25,526 nt of DNA from Thermoflexales bacterium (GCA_016931085.1 JAFGFO010000461.1:1-25526); one strand, 5' to 3'; positions 7,755 to 16,414 are shown, counted from the stretch's first letter. Notes: generated by a model from the sequence alone, not told the origin. Numbers and translations: made by a program.

Positions 7755-7763
7755 ATTATAGCA
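7755..7763 (-). promoter_or_regulatory. extended -10 promoter of the LacI-PP2C gene
   Basis: The minus strand reads TGCTATAAT, a complete extended -10 element. No good -35 is present at 16-18 bp. The expected transcript would have a leader of about 110 nt. Confidence 0.6.
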
Positions 7764-7867
7764 TACTTGGCTCTCGCCTGGTGTGTGATGGCTTTGCGAA
7801 AAGCTCCAGGTGTCTCAGCCTGGGCGTGTGACCTAAGCTCATGCTGCTGGGGGAGAGATGGAGGGGA

Positions 7868-7914
7868 AGTCATGCTCTCCCCCTGGCGGCGACCGAAAGG
7901 GGGAGAGCATGACT
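7868..7914 (-). terminator. 17-bp perfect hairpin downstream of the glucuronidase operon
   Basis: Arms 7868-7884 and 7898-7914 are exact reverse complements (AGTCATGCTCTCCCCCT) around a 13-nt loop. It lies 60 nt beyond the gusA stop, where an operon terminator or a 3' stabilising structure is expected. There is no T-run after it on the minus strand, so it is not a standard intrinsic terminator and may be a mobile palindromic element. Confidence 0.5.
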
Positions 7915-7973
7915 GTTTGGGATATTAAGGTTGGGCAATACCAGACGGCGGTGGATCTCCTACCATTCCATCG

Positions 7974-9710
7974 TCAGTTTTGCCACACTTCGCGCAGACG
8001 GTGAGCCGCCAGCTTGGGCCTACGCTCGCGCGTAAAGACGCCTTTGAAATTCAGGCTGCCGGTGCGATGCACGGCCTGGGCGGTCTTGAAATCGCACAGG
8101 TTCCACACGTGCTCGCCCACGACGAACGGCCGGGTCTTGAAGAGCTCGATGTAACGCGTGAGCAGCTCGGCTTGGAACTCTTCGCTGAACATTTCAGGCG
8201 GCTGGGCATGATGACCGGGGATCGCGTCTGCGCCGAACTCGGTCACGACGAGCGGCTTGTTGTACCTGGCGTGCATCGCGTCCATTTCGGCCGCCAGGCG
8301 CGGCAGGCCCGCCTCGAGCTGGCCCGGCTCGCTGTACCAGCCATAATAGCGGTTGAGGCACATGAGATCGAGGAACTCGAATGATTCTTCACCCTCGCCC
8401 ACCTGGCTGACCAGGGTGATGGGGCGCGTCTGGTCGAGCGACCGGCACAACTCGTACAGATTGCGGAAAAACGGCTTGGCCTCCGGCAGGCGAGAATGCG
8501 GCTCGTTGGCAAGGCTCCACATGATGACGCTGGGGTGGTTCTTGTCGCGCGCGACGAGCTCCTGCACGTACTGCCGGCAGACTTGTAAGCGGCGCTCCAG
8601 GCCTTCGGGCGCAAAGAATAGCCCCACCGCCGGCGTCTCGTCAATCACCAGGAAGCCCAAGCGGTCTGCCAGATCCATCATCTGATCCGAGTACGGATAA
8701 TGCGTCGTGCGGAACGAGTTCGCGCCCATCCACTTCATCAGCGCATAGTCTTTGACGATGACCGCCGGCGCAAGACCCCGTCCCAATACAGGGAAATCTT
8801 CGTGACGGCCAAAGCCGCGCAGGTAGATGGGCTTGCCATTCAACAAGAGGGCATCGCCTTCTACCTGGACGGTGCGTATGCCGATGGGTACTGTATAGCG
8901 GTCGAAGATCTCATCGCCGCGCGCCAGCTCGACCACCAACTCGTACAGGTGAGGTGAGTCGGGTGACCAGAAGCTTGCCTCGGGCACGCGCAACTCGACT
9001 TGCGCCGGCCCGCCAGACAAGATCGTCTGTGCAGATGCTCTCGTCCCTCGCACGGCGACACGGGCGGTCAGGCCATCGCCTTCGTTCGAGTCCAGCTTGA
9101 CACGCACGATGCCGGCCGAGCCTGCGATCTCTGTGACCACAGCCACATCGGCGATCGCCTGGCGCGGGACGGTGTACAACAGCACGGGGCGTTGGATGCC
9201 GCAGAATGGGAAAAAGTCATACGTCGTGGGCGGATAGTTTTGATTGGCAAACGTGTAGCGCGGATCGAGAGGGACATTGCCGGGCGGGACGCGATCCGGC
9301 GCGAGCTCGCCATCGACGCGCACCACCAGCAGGTTGCCCTCGCCTTTGAGCTGCGGCGTGACGTCGAACTCGAACGGCAGATGGCCGCCTTCGTGCTGGC
9401 CCAGCCGCACGCCGTTGAGCCACACCTCGGCCATATAGTTGACCGAGTCGAAGCGCAAGACGGTCCGCTGCCGCGCGGCCTCCCAGCCCCACGGCAAATC
9501 AAAATGGGTCTGGTACCAGGTGTTGCCCAGGTAATCACGCCCGTCCTCGAACTGATCGTTCCAACTAGCCGGGACGGCAACCGGCCGGCCGCCCTTCAAG
9601 CCCTCGGCCCAGCCAGACTGTTCCCCCTGGCCGGCCGGGTCAAAGCGCAAATCCCAGAACCCCGAAAGGTCGATCAACTGACGGAATGGATTAGATTGTG
9701 GATACAACAT
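7974..9710 (-). CDS. uidA: GH2 beta-glucuronidase
   Basis: This enzyme hydrolyses terminal beta-D-glucuronate from glucuronides or oligosaccharides. The 578-residue protein has the GH2 order: sugar-binding jelly roll (about 1-180), immunoglobulin-like domain (about 185-280) and TIM barrel (about 285-578). The acid/base is E403 in SLANEPHS and the nucleophile E491 in VVTEFGAD. Two features argue for glucuronidase rather than galactosidase: the NRYYGWY motif (453-459), and the N-x-K carboxylate-recognition motif at N554-K556 (LNFKGVFTRERRPK), which in E. coli GusA contacts the uronate carboxyl. Length is close to the E. coli enzyme (603). There is no signal peptide, so it acts on imported sugars. 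It starts 10 bp after the ATPase gene, with AAGGA before ATG, and is the last gene of the operon. Confidence 0.92.
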   Translation of the reverse strand: MLYPQSNPFRQLIDLSGFWDLRFDPAGQGEQSGWAEGLKGGRPVAVPASWNDQFEDGRDYLGNTWYQTHFDLPWGWEAARQRTVLRFDSVNYMAEVWLNGVRLGQHEGGHLPFEFDVTPQLKGEGNLLVVRVDGELAPDRVPPGNVPLDPRYTFANQNYPPTTYDFFPFCGIQRPVLLYTVPRQAIADVAVVTEIAGSAGIVRVKLDSNEGDGLTARVAVRGTRASAQTILSGGPAQVELRVPEASFWSPDSPHLYELVVELARGDEIFDRYTVPIGIRTVQVEGDALLLNGKPIYLRGFGRHEDFPVLGRGLAPAVIVKDYALMKWMGANSFRTTHYPYSDQMMDLADRLGFLVIDETPAVGLFFAPEGLERRLQVCRQYVQELVARDKNHPSVIMWSLANEPHSRLPEAKPFFRNLYELCRSLDQTRPITLVSQVGEGEESFEFLDLMCLNRYYGWYSEPGQLEAGLPRLAAEMDAMHARYNKPLVVTEFGADAIPGHHAQPPEMFSEEFQAELLTRYIELFKTRPFVVGEHVWNLCDFKTAQAVHRTGSLNFKGVFTRERRPKLAAHRLREVWQN

Positions 9711-9720
9711 TGTATTTTCC

Positions 9721-10758
9721 TTATGACTTGGGCGCGTGAGCTACGCCTTGCAGGCTCAGTTCTTGCGCGAAATGGCAGGCCGCCGAATGGCCGGGCGCGA
9801 CCTCGCGCAGCACCGGCGGCTCGGTCTTGCAGCGATCCTGGACATAGCGGCAGCGCGGATGAAAGTAACAGCCGCTCGGCGGGTTGGCCGGATCGGCCAC
9901 GTCGCCCTCCAAAATGATCCGTTTGGAGCGCAAGCGGGGATCGGGCTTGGGAACTGCCGAAAGCAGCGCTTCCGTGTAGGGATGCCGGGGCGTTGCGAAG
10001 AGCGCGTCGGTGGCCGCCAGCTCGACCAGCTTGCCCACATACATCACCGCGACGCGGTTGGCGATGTATTCTATCACGCTCAGGTCGTGCGAGATAAAGA
10101 GGTAGGTCAAGTCGAACTCGGCTTGCAGGTCTTGCATCAGGTTGAGGATTTGCGCCTGGACCGAAACGTCCAGCGCCGAAACCGGCTCGTCGCAAATGAC
10201 CACGCGCGGCTCCAGCGCCAGGGCACGGGCGATGCCGATCCGCTGCCGCTGGCCGCCGCTAAAGGCGTGCGGGTAGCGGCGCATATACTCTGGCTGCAGA
10301 CCCACCCGCTTGAGCAGGACCGCCACGCGATCTTCCAGTTCTTTGCCCCGCGCGATGCCGTGAATCTTGAGCGGCTGCCCGACGATGTCCAGCACGTTCA
10401 TGCGCGGATTGAGCGACGCATACGGGTCCTGGAAAATCATGCGCAACTGGCGGCGATAGGTCTTGAGCTGCCCTTTGGGCAGTGTCGCCAGGTCGACGCT
10501 TTCACCGCGTTCGTTCTGATAGAGAAGCGCGCCGCCGCTTGGCTCGTAGGCGCGCACAATACAGCGGCCCACAGTCGTTTTGCCGCAGCCACTTTCACCC
10601 ACCAACCCTAACGTTTCGTTGCAGCACACGTTCAGGCTCACGTCGTCCACGGCCTTGACGTGGCCCACGACCCGCTGCACGAATCCGCGCTGGATCGGGA
10701 AATACATCTTGAGATGCTCGACCGCCAGTTGAACAGCCGGCCCGGATTGCGATGACAC
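9721..10758 (-). CDS. oligopeptide/oligosaccharide ABC transporter ATPase, OppF/DppF type
   Basis: This is the second ATP-binding subunit of the importer and works as a heterodimer with the neighbouring OppD-type subunit at the inner face of the membrane. It has Walker A GESGCGKT, the [15 protein letters not shown]-loop, the signature [15 protein letters not shown], Walker [13 protein letters not shown] and a C-terminal oligopeptide-transporter tail with cysteines ([15 protein letters not shown]...C). The frame opens at ATG 10791, overlapping the previous stop by four bases, but that ATG has no Shine-Dalgarno. A GTG at 10758 has GGGAGG five bases upstream, so I take the GTG (345 residues); the longer form adds 11 residues. 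The paralogue binds a sugar system here rather than peptides, judging by context. Confidence 0.92.
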   Translation of the reverse strand: MSSQSGPAVQLAVEHLKMYFPIQRGFVQRVVGHVKAVDDVSLNVCCNETLGLVGESGCGKTTVGRCIVRAYEPSGGALLYQNERGESVDLATLPKGQLKTYRRQLRMIFQDPYASLNPRMNVLDIVGQPLKIHGIARGKELEDRVAVLLKRVGLQPEYMRRYPHAFSGGQRQRIGIARALALEPRVVICDEPVSALDVSVQAQILNLMQDLQAEFDLTYLFISHDLSVIEYIANRVAVMYVGKLVELAATDALFATPRHPYTEALLSAVPKPDPRLRSKRIILEGDVADPANPPSGCYFHPRCRYVQDRCKTEPPVLREVAPGHSAACHFAQELSLQGVAHAPKS

Positions 10759-10787
10759 ATCAGCCTCCCTGCTATTCTTATAGCCCG

Positions 10788-11798
10788 TCATTGATAAAGC
10801 ACACAGCGAACCGCTCGCCCGTCCTTCCGTTCAACGAGCGGAATCGGCGCCTGGTCGCACTTGCCAGGCACCCGCCTGGCGCAGCGGGGGTGAAAAGCGC
10901 ATCCCGCCGGGCGATTGTATTGATCGGGCACCATGCCCTTGATCGGGTCGAGCCGGCCCGACTTGCTTTGCCCCAAGACCGGGATCGAGCGCAACAACGC
11001 CTGCGTGTAGGGATGCAGCGCATCGTGAAAGAGCGCGTCCACCGGCGCATGCTCGACGACCTCGCCCAGGTACATGACGATCACTTGTTCACACATCTCG
11101 GCTACGACGCCCAGGTTGTGGGTGATGAGCATGATGGCCATGCCGAACTCGTGCTGCAACGACAGCATCAGCTCGAGGATTTGCGCCTGGGTGGTCACGT
11201 CGAGCGCGGTGGTCGGCTCGTCGGCGATGAGCAGGGCCGGGTTACACGAGAGCGCCATGGCAATCATGGCCCGCTGGCGCATGCCGCCGCTCAGTTGAAA
11301 AGGATAGGCGTCAATCCGCTCTTGTGGCTTGGGGATGCCCACCTTCTGGAGCAATTCGATGGCCCGCCCGCGCGCATCGGCCTTGCTGAGGCTATAATGT
11401 TGGTTGATCGCTTCGACGATCTGAAAGCCCACCGTGTGCACCGGGCTGAGCGACACCATCGGCTCCTGAAAGATCATCGAAATCTCGCCGCCTCGCACGG
11501 TGCGGATCTTGCGGCCGCGCGGGTCGAGCTTGGCCAGGTCCACGATCTCGGTCGCCTGGCTACCCTGCACCCTGCGGCGCCACAGAATCTGTCCATCTAC
11601 AATCCGGCCAGGCGAATCGACCAACTGCAGGATCGAAAAGGCCGTCACGCTCTTGCCACAACCGCTTTCCCCCACAATGCCGGTCGTCGAGCCTGGTTGG
11701 ATCACAAAGTCGGCGCCTTCAACTGCCCTGACGGTGCCTTCGTCGAGAAAGAAATAGGTCTTGAGACCTTTGACTTCTAGCAGAGGTTCTTGAATCAC
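10788..11798 (-). CDS. oligopeptide/oligosaccharide ABC transporter ATPase, OppD/DppD type
   Basis: This ATPase subunit powers the importer. Visible motifs are Walker A GESGCGKS (43-50), Q-loop [12 protein letters not shown] (109-120), signature LSGGMRQR (170-177), Walker [14 protein letters not shown] (189-201) and the H-loop in MLITHNLG. The C-terminal oligopeptide-transporter region has four cysteines ([15 protein letters not shown] ... VRCVLY), a pattern common in this subfamily. Translation starts at GTG 11798, supported by GGGAG six bases upstream. It lies 27 bp after the DppC-like permease gene, and the gap holds a palindrome. A short insertion at about 72-90 ([18 protein letters not shown]) follows the Walker A helix. 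Confidence 0.93.
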   Translation of the reverse strand: MIQEPLLEVKGLKTYFFLDEGTVRAVEGADFVIQPGSTTGIVGESGCGKSVTAFSILQLVDSPGRIVDGQILWRRRVQGSQATEIVDLAKLDPRGRKIRTVRGGEISMIFQEPMVSLSPVHTVGFQIVEAINQHYSLSKADARGRAIELLQKVGIPKPQERIDAYPFQLSGGMRQRAMIAMALSCNPALLIADEPTTALDVTTQAQILELMLSLQHEFGMAIMLITHNLGVVAEMCEQVIVMYLGEVVEHAPVDALFHDALHPYTQALLRSIPVLGQSKSGRLDPIKGMVPDQYNRPAGCAFHPRCARRVPGKCDQAPIPLVERKDGRAVRCVLYQ

Positions 11799-11810
11799 AG
11801 TTTGCTCCCG

Positions 11811-11826
11811 AGGGGCTGCAGCCCCT
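11811..11826. repeat. 16-bp perfect palindrome between permease and ATPase genes
   Basis: AGGGGCTGCAGCCCCT is fully self-complementary and touches the stop codon of the DppC-like permease gene on its 3' side. It lies just before the GGGAG and GTG of the OppD-type gene. It could set the relative expression of the two genes by folding in the mRNA. Confidence 0.6.
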
Positions 11827-12959
11827 TAGCGCGCATACGGATCGGCCGCATCCCGCAGCCCATCGCCGAGAAAGTTCAACGTCAACACCGACAACACGAC
11901 GGCCAGGGCCGGGATCAATAGCCAGGGCGCGGTTGCAATCGCGCGAATGTCCTGCGACTCTTGAAGCAGCACTCCCCAACTGACGACTGGATCGCGCAAG
12001 CCCAGCCCTAAAAAGCTCAAGGCCGTCTCGGAAAGAATCATGCCGGGAATCGCCAGGGTGATCGCGGCGATGATGTGGCTGGTGAAAGCCGGCAGCATCT
12101 GAAAGAGAATGATGCCCAACTCGCTTTGACCGTCCAGCCGGGCCGCCATGATAAAGTCTTCTTCGCGCAGCGAGAGGAATCGCCCGCGCACCACCCGCGC
12201 CAGGCTGGTCCAACCGATGAGGGACAAAATGACGGTGATGGCGAAATAGACTCGATCGGGCGGCCAGTTCAACGGCAAGGCGGCCGCCAGCCCCATCCAC
12301 AAGGGGATAGATGGGATGGAGCGCAAAAAGTCAATCGTGCGTTGGATGAGATTGTCAACCCACCCGCCGTAATAGCCGGAAAGGCCGCCCAACAAAATGC
12401 CCAGCACCAGGCTGAGGAGGACTCCGATCAAGCCGATGGACATGGAAACGCGGGTGCCCGCGATCAGGCGGCTGAGCAAGTCGCGCCCAAGGCGATCCGC
12501 GCCGAGCAGGTAGACAGGTTGATCCTTGTCCAACGGCCCGATGAGATGGCGGTCCATCGGGATCAAGCCCAACAGCTTGTAGGAATAGCCTTTGACAAAA
12601 AAGCCGAGCGGGATTTTGGTGCTGGGGTCTACGATAAACACCCGGCGCAAGGCGACCGGCTCGACCTTGGATGTATAGCCGTTCACATAGGGCGCAAATT
12701 GGCCCTGTTCGTCGAACAGGTGCAGCGTCTGGGGCGGAGCGTACAGAAATTTGCTGTCCGTCCGGTCGGACGGGAATGGCGCCAGAACCTCGACCAACAG
12801 CGCCACCAGGTAGATCAAGATGACGATGACGGCGCTAATCAGCGCCAGCTTGTGCTTGCGAAACTTCCACCAGACCAGCTTCCATTGAGGCGCTATGTAA
12901 ACCTGGGCCTCTTTTTCGGCTACAACCGGTGCCTCGGAGAGCGTGCGAGTGTTTGTCAT
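11826..12959 (-). CDS. ABC transporter permease, OppC/DppC type
   Basis: This is the second membrane subunit of the importer (377 residues). After a cytoplasmic N-terminus (about 1-35) there is one membrane helix (ALISAVIVILIYLVALLVEVLAPF, about 38-61), then an unusually long extracytoplasmic loop of roughly 90 residues (about 62-150) before the conserved LLGADRLGRDLLSRLIAGTRVSM entry to the permease domain. The EAA-type coupling loop is REEDFIMAARLDGQSELGIILFQMLP, and the end GDGLRDAADPYAR is typical. AAGGGA precedes the ATG closely. A 34-nt hairpin ends 11 bases before the start codon, so translation may depend on it. Confidence 0.93.
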   Translation of the reverse strand: MTNTRTLSEAPVVAEKEAQVYIAPQWKLVWWKFRKHKLALISAVIVILIYLVALLVEVLAPFPSDRTDSKFLYAPPQTLHLFDEQGQFAPYVNGYTSKVEPVALRRVFIVDPSTKIPLGFFVKGYSYKLLGLIPMDRHLIGPLDKDQPVYLLGADRLGRDLLSRLIAGTRVSMSIGLIGVLLSLVLGILLGGLSGYYGGWVDNLIQRTIDFLRSIPSIPLWMGLAAALPLNWPPDRVYFAITVILSLIGWTSLARVVRGRFLSLREEDFIMAARLDGQSELGIILFQMLPAFTSHIIAAITLAIPGMILSETALSFLGLGLRDPVVSWGVLLQESQDIRAIATAPWLLIPALAVVLSVLTLNFLGDGLRDAADPYAR

Positions 12960-12970
12960 AAGTCCCTTTC

Positions 12971-13004
12971 AGACCCTAAAGGTTTTCCTAAACCTTTAGG
13001 GTCT
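12971..13004. repeat. 34-nt perfect hairpin element between the two permease genes
   Basis: A 15-bp perfect stem (arm AGACCCTAAAGGTTT at 12971-12985, partner 12990-13004) closes a 4-nt loop, TCCT. It occupies nearly all of the gap between the two permeases. The element at 21025-21058 has the same geometry and ends but a different, still paired, middle. Confidence 0.85.
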
Positions 13005-13014
13005 TTCCCGCGCG

Positions 13015-14001
13015 TCACTGGTAGCGAATGCGGGGGTCGAGCCAGGCCAGCAAGATATCGGACAGCAGCGTGCCAAAGATTGTGAGGACGCTCAAGATCA
13101 AAATCAACGCGCCGGCCAGGTACATATCTTGGACCCGCAAGGCCCGCAGCAGCATCGGCCCCGTCGTCGGCAGGTTCATCACCACCGAGAGAATGATCGA
13201 GCCGGACACCAGGTAAGGCAAGGTCCACCCGATAGTGCTGACGAATGGATTCGACGCCAGGCGGACGGGATACGTGAGCAGCACTTTCCACTCAGGCAGG
13301 CCCTTGGCGCGTGCCGTGATCACGTAGGGCTTGTGCATCTCGTCCAACAAGTTGGCGCGCATGATACGAATCAGCTCGGCCGTGCCGCCAAACGCCAGGA
13401 TCAGCACAGGCAGCCACAGGTGCTGGATCAAATCCACCACCCGCGCCATGCTCCAGGGCGCATTCACGTACTCGGATGAGAACAAGCCTCCAAGCGTTTG
13501 GCCGAAATACTTGAACTGGATATACATCACCACCAACGCCAACAGAAAACCGGGCGCTGCGATGCCGATAAAGCCGATGAAGGTAAAGACGTAATCGCCC
13601 AGGGAATATTGCTTGACGGCTGAGTAGATGCCGATGGGAAAAGCGAGCGCCCACGTGATAAAGACGCTGCCCAGTGAGAGCGCAACGGTCAGCCAGACCC
13701 GCTCCCAAATCACGCGCGAGACCGGCTGGCCCAGCTCAAAAGCCATGCCCAGGTCGCCGCGCGTCAGGATGCCGTACATCCACTTGACGTATTGGATGGG
13801 GAGCGGCTGGCCCAAACCATACGCCTGGCGCAAGCTTTCAGCCGCCGCGCGGCTGACCTGGTCGCCCTGCGCCGCCAGATTGGCCAGGTAAGAGGTGGCA
13901 TAGTCGCCTGGGGGAAGCTGAATGATGGCAAAAGTAACCAGGGAGACGACAAAAAAGATCGGTATCATCAAGAGAAGACGACGCAAGATGTATTGTAACA
14001 T
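13015..14001 (-). CDS. ABC transporter permease, OppB/DppB type
   Basis: This is the first membrane subunit of the importer (328 residues). The N-terminus MLQYILRRLLLMIPIFFVVSLVTFAI is the classic first helix. It is followed by the periplasmic stretch with YGLGQPLPIQYVKWMYGILTRGDLGMAF and the permease core; the EAA loop is MHKPYVITARAKGLPEWKVLLTYPVR (about 233-258). The end AWLDPRIRYQ is family-typical. It follows the binding-protein gene after 129 bp that hold a strong GC hairpin. The ribosome-binding site is poor (AGAAAG), so it may be translated less than the receptor. Confidence 0.94.
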   Translation of the reverse strand: MLQYILRRLLLMIPIFFVVSLVTFAIIQLPPGDYATSYLANLAAQGDQVSRAAAESLRQAYGLGQPLPIQYVKWMYGILTRGDLGMAFELGQPVSRVIWERVWLTVALSLGSVFITWALAFPIGIYSAVKQYSLGDYVFTFIGFIGIAAPGFLLALVVMYIQFKYFGQTLGGLFSSEYVNAPWSMARVVDLIQHLWLPVLILAFGGTAELIRIMRANLLDEMHKPYVITARAKGLPEWKVLLTYPVRLASNPFVSTIGWTLPYLVSGSIILSVVMNLPTTGPMLLRALRVQDMYLAGALILILSVLTIFGTLLSDILLAWLDPRIRYQ

Positions 14002-14021
14002 AGACTGTTCTTTCTGGAGTG

Positions 14022-14049
14022 GGGGGCCGGCACCCCGGTGCCGGCCCCC
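14022..14049 (-). repeat. GC-rich hairpin between receptor gene and permease genes
   Basis: Arms GGGGGCCGGCACC (14022-14034) and GGTGCCGGCCCCC (14037-14049) are exact complements with a 2-nt centre. Position and strength fit a 3'-end stabiliser of the receptor mRNA or an attenuator that lowers permease expression, as known for intergenic palindromes of other binding-protein operons. There is no T-run. Confidence 0.7.
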
Positions 14050-14130
14050 TCTCGCCCGATTAGCGCGTTCTGGAAAAGGAGGTATTCCTATCCACGGTTG
14101 AGAGCGCCGCGCTACTTGCGCCCTTGTGGC

Positions 14131-16158
14131 CTACTGGAAAAAGAACGTAAAGGTGTTGACCGGTGCCGGCGTCGGGTACTGCCAGCCGTTGATCATCTGC
14201 TTGGGCACATTTTGCATATTGTTCTTGACGATGCCGTAGCTGGGTGGCGGCGTGGTGACGCCGATGCAGAAAAAGTAGTCAGCCGACATCTGCAAGAGAT
14301 CGTTCATGGCCTTGACCTGCCCCTCGAAGGTGGGCGTAGTCAGAACCGTGTCATAGGCGGCCATGATCTTTTTGACTGCCTCTGGGGGTTCCTCGGCCGT
14401 GTCGTCTCGCGCACCGCCATACCATCTTGCCCAGGCCACAGCGTAAGCCGACTCGGTGCTGTACGGGAAAAAGTTGCGCGGGTCCAGAGTCGGCCCCATC
14501 CCGCCTTCGCCGCCCCAGATCATGGCGTCCAAATCGTTGCTGTCCTTGCGGGTATACATCAGAGAGCGATCTTCGGGTTTGGCTTGAACGTCTATACCGA
14601 CGGCCTGCCAAAATTTGGCAATCATGTTGCCGGCGTCCACCTGATCCTGGAGCGAGTCGGAGATCTCGATGACGAAATTGAAGGGCTTGCCGTCCGGGCG
14701 CAGCCTCTTGCCATTGGCGTCCTTATTGGGCAGCACTTTATCGAGGTACTCGTTGGCCTTGGCGACATCGTATTCGGTATACTGCTTGGCCAATTGCTCG
14801 TTGTAGAACGGCGTGTCCGGCAGCGTCGCGGGCTGGGCCGGCTCGCCCAGGCCCATGTACACCGTGTCAATGATCTCCTGGCGGTTGATGGCGTACGACA
14901 GGCCAATCCGGAAATCCTTGTTCTGGAAGATCTCGCGCAGCGCCGCATCCTTGTGAGTCAGGTTCAGGTGAACGACCACGCTGTTGCTGGAGATGCTGAT
15001 GAGATCGAAGAAGCTGTAACCACCCTTCTGCTGATTGTCGAAGAGCACCGCCTTGTTGGCCAGGGTATTGAAATGGCGCATCTGGAAATCAATCTCGCCG
15101 TTGCTCGCCTTGAGCAGCATCGCGGCCAGGTCCTCGTACACGTCGTAGGTCAAGCGGTCAATGTAGGGGTACTGCTGGCCTTCGGCATCCACTTTCCAGT
15201 AGTACGGGTTGCGCACAAACGAGGCCTGGGTAGCCGAACCCGCCATCGGCTGCTCGACCATCCAGGCATAGAGCGTGGGCCGCCCGGCGACGCTGTACTG
15301 CCCATAGCCGCCACCGTCTGCCTGGGAAACCTTGGCGAAGAACATGTCTTTCCAACTGGTGTACCCACCCTCCTTGAGCAGTGCGTCCAGCTTGGCCTGG
15401 TCCACGTACTTGGCGTGATACTGTACGGCAAAGTGCTTGGGAAAGTTGAACATGGACCGGCCGTTCGCGCTCGCCACATTCGACAGGAAGAGGCCATTCG
15501 GCGCGGCGAAGGTGAACTTGACGGTCGTGTCGTCTACCTTGCTCACCGTGCCGGGCTTGCCGCCCACTACCATCCAGCCCGGGGGCGTCGGGGCAAGGTC
15601 CGTGTTCAGCTCGACGTCTTCCCACCAGAACACAATGTCATCCGCGCTGACGGGCGTGCCATCCGACCACTTGATGCCTTTGCGCAGGTGGAAGGTATAT
15701 TCGCTCGCGTCCGCGCTCGCCTCCCAACTTTCAGCCACGTTCGGCACGATGTCGCTCCACTCGACATTCCAGCGCACCAGCGGCTCGTAGGCAAAGATCT
15801 TGAAGAAAGAGGGGTCATCCGTGCCGGCCTTCATCGCCATGCGCCAGGTGCCGCCGTACTTGCCGACTTTTTCTCCCTTGACCACCAACGGGTTGCCGGG
15901 AAGGCGCTCGTCAACCGGGGGCAGCTTGCCGGCCTTGACCTGTTCGGCCAGCGCGGGGGCCTCCTTGTACTTGGAAACCGGAGCGGCTGGAGCCTTGGTT
16001 GGCTCGACGGCTGGTGCCTTGGTCGGCTCAACGACTGGCACCTTGGTCGGCTCAGCCGCCGGTGCCTGGGTCGGTGCCGCTGCCGGAGCGCAGGCTGCCA
16101 GCAAAAATGATGCCACGACGGCGACACATAGCAAACGGTAACTAGTTAAGCGAGTCAT
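14131..16158 (-). CDS. extracytoplasmic solute-binding lipoprotein, SBP_bac_5 (OppA/DppA) family
   Basis: This is the receptor of the importer (675 residues). It has a lipoprotein signal peptide with lipobox LAAC and lipidated C23, a proline/threonine-rich linker with repeated EPTKAP (about 29-60) and the SBP family 5 domain: [55 protein letters not shown] is typical of it. The family was named for peptides but many bacteria use it for oligosaccharides; with gusA and GH88 in the same locus, uronate-containing oligosaccharides are the likely ligands (inference). An ATG at 16170 is in frame, but the Shine-Dalgarno GGAGG (16168-16164) lies inside those first codons, which places the real start at 16158. 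The leader is about 150 nt and carries a small hairpin. Confidence 0.94.
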   Translation of the reverse strand: MTRLTSYRLLCVAVVASFLLAACAPAAAPTQAPAAEPTKVPVVEPTKAPAVEPTKAPAAPVSKYKEAPALAEQVKAGKLPPVDERLPGNPLVVKGEKVGKYGGTWRMAMKAGTDDPSFFKIFAYEPLVRWNVEWSDIVPNVAESWEASADASEYTFHLRKGIKWSDGTPVSADDIVFWWEDVELNTDLAPTPPGWMVVGGKPGTVSKVDDTTVKFTFAAPNGLFLSNVASANGRSMFNFPKHFAVQYHAKYVDQAKLDALLKEGGYTSWKDMFFAKVSQADGGGYGQYSVAGRPTLYAWMVEQPMAGSATQASFVRNPYYWKVDAEGQQYPYIDRLTYDVYEDLAAMLLKASNGEIDFQMRHFNTLANKAVLFDNQQKGGYSFFDLISISSNSVVVHLNLTHKDAALREIFQNKDFRIGLSYAINRQEIIDTVYMGLGEPAQPATLPDTPFYNEQLAKQYTEYDVAKANEYLDKVLPNKDANGKRLRPDGKPFNFVIEISDSLQDQVDAGNMIAKFWQAVGIDVQAKPEDRSLMYTRKDSNDLDAMIWGGEGGMGPTLDPRNFFPYSTESAYAVAWARWYGGARDDTAEEPPEAVKKIMAAYDTVLTTPTFEGQVKAMNDLLQMSADYFFCIGVTTPPPSYGIVKNNMQNVPKQMINGWQYPTPAPVNTFTFFFQ
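15985..16056 (-). repeat. 24-nt tandem coding repeat in the lipoprotein linker
   Basis: Three imperfect 24-nt units encode EPTK[VA]P[VA]V-type octapeptides after the lipidated cysteine, preceded by a related APTQAPA. They make a flexible tether between the membrane anchor and the binding domain. Copy number is likely to vary between strains. Confidence 0.75.
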
Positions 16159-16181
16159 CTTTTCCTCCATAGTTTAAAATG

Positions 16182-16197
16182 GGCTATCGGGATAGCC
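16182..16197 (-). repeat. single GGCTAT-N4-ATAGCC hairpin in the receptor-gene leader
   Basis: A 6-bp stem GGCTAT/ATAGCC encloses a 4-nt loop, 24 nt before the start codon. Its minus-strand form GGCTATCCCGATAGCC differs by one base from a unit of the five-copy array at 22686-22770. Confidence 0.65.
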
Positions 16198-16290
16198 TGA
16201 CGAACACACGCTAAGGGAGACAACCTCTTGGTCAGATGCAACCGTCTTGACACCTCCTTGAATAGTGGCACGCCATTTCTTAAGCGTACA

Positions 16291-16374
16291 GTAAATTATC
16301 ATCCATGCGTTGTAAATTATACATTATTTTCCGGTATTTGTCAATAGCAATCACTTGACTTTTCATGTAAATTA
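16291..16374. promoter_or_regulatory. three GTAAATTA boxes: candidate operators of the divergent locus
   Basis: GTAAATTA occurs exactly at 16291-16298, 16312-16319 and 16367-16374, all in the same orientation. The middle copy overlaps the -10 of the minus-strand promoter, the first lies just downstream of its expected start, and the third sits in the spacer of the plus-strand promoter, inside an 11-bp dyad TGTAAATTACA (16366-16376). The first two are 21 bp apart, two helical turns. The best candidate binder is the LacI-type protein encoded next door. Assignment of the binder is inference. Confidence 0.6.
16316..16344 (-). promoter_or_regulatory. perfect sigma-70-type promoter of the importer-glucuronidase operon
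   Basis: On the minus strand TTGACA (16344-16339) and TATAAT (16321-16316) are 17 bp apart. Start of transcription is expected near 16309, giving a leader of about 150 nt before the start codon at 16158. A fully consensus promoter is strong by default, so control is likely by repression. Confidence 0.85.
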
Positions 16375-16383
16375 CAGTATAAT
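16355..16383 (+). promoter_or_regulatory. promoter of the lacI-type gene, back to back with the operon promoter
   Basis: TTGACT (16355-16360) and TATAAT (16378-16383) are 17 bp apart. The expected start is near 16390, with a leader of about 25 nt. Its -35 is separated by only 10 bp from the -35 of the divergent promoter, so polymerase binding at the two sites may interfere. Confidence 0.8.
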
Positions 16384-16414
16384 TTCCTCTAGCTTACAAG
16401 AATGCGGAATAAAG

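Larger units (their letters stand above)
7639..7973. other. 335-bp intergenic region without a gene
   Basis: This gap follows the glucuronidase operon and precedes the LacI-PP2C gene, both on the minus strand. It holds a long perfect hairpin (7868-7914), an extended -10 promoter (7755-7763), an inverted repeat next to the expected start point (7718-7750) and the Shine-Dalgarno of the downstream gene. I see no credible coding region; a 96-codon minus frame here has low complexity and overlaps the start of the sensor gene. Confidence 0.7.

Noticed and set aside
7583..7873. A 96-codon minus frame in the intergenic region before the sensor gene
   Set aside because: It overlaps the start of the sensor gene out of frame, covers the promoter and inverted repeat, and has no family likeness.
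9000..9917. A 305-codon plus frame opposite gusA and the OppF-type gene
   Set aside because: It spans the junction of two well-supported minus-strand genes and has no family features.
10752..11780. A 342-codon plus frame opposite the OppD-type ATPase gene
   Set aside because: The minus strand carries all ABC ATPase motifs; the plus translation is rich in H, R, D and L without any motif, as expected of an antisense shadow.
12075..13085. A 336-codon plus frame opposite the DppC-like permease gene
   Set aside because: Its translation is hydrophilic and motif-free, while the minus frame is a full permease; it also crosses the 34-nt hairpin.
14038..16110. A 690-codon open frame on the plus strand opposite the solute-binding lipoprotein gene
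   Set aside because: It is an antisense shadow of a clear lipoprotein gene in GC-rich DNA; its translation has no recognisable domain and no Shine-Dalgarno or promoter serves it.
16159..16170. ATG at 16170 as the start of the lipoprotein gene
   Set aside because: The GGAGG ribosome-binding site lies within these codons and is correctly spaced for the ATG at 16158.
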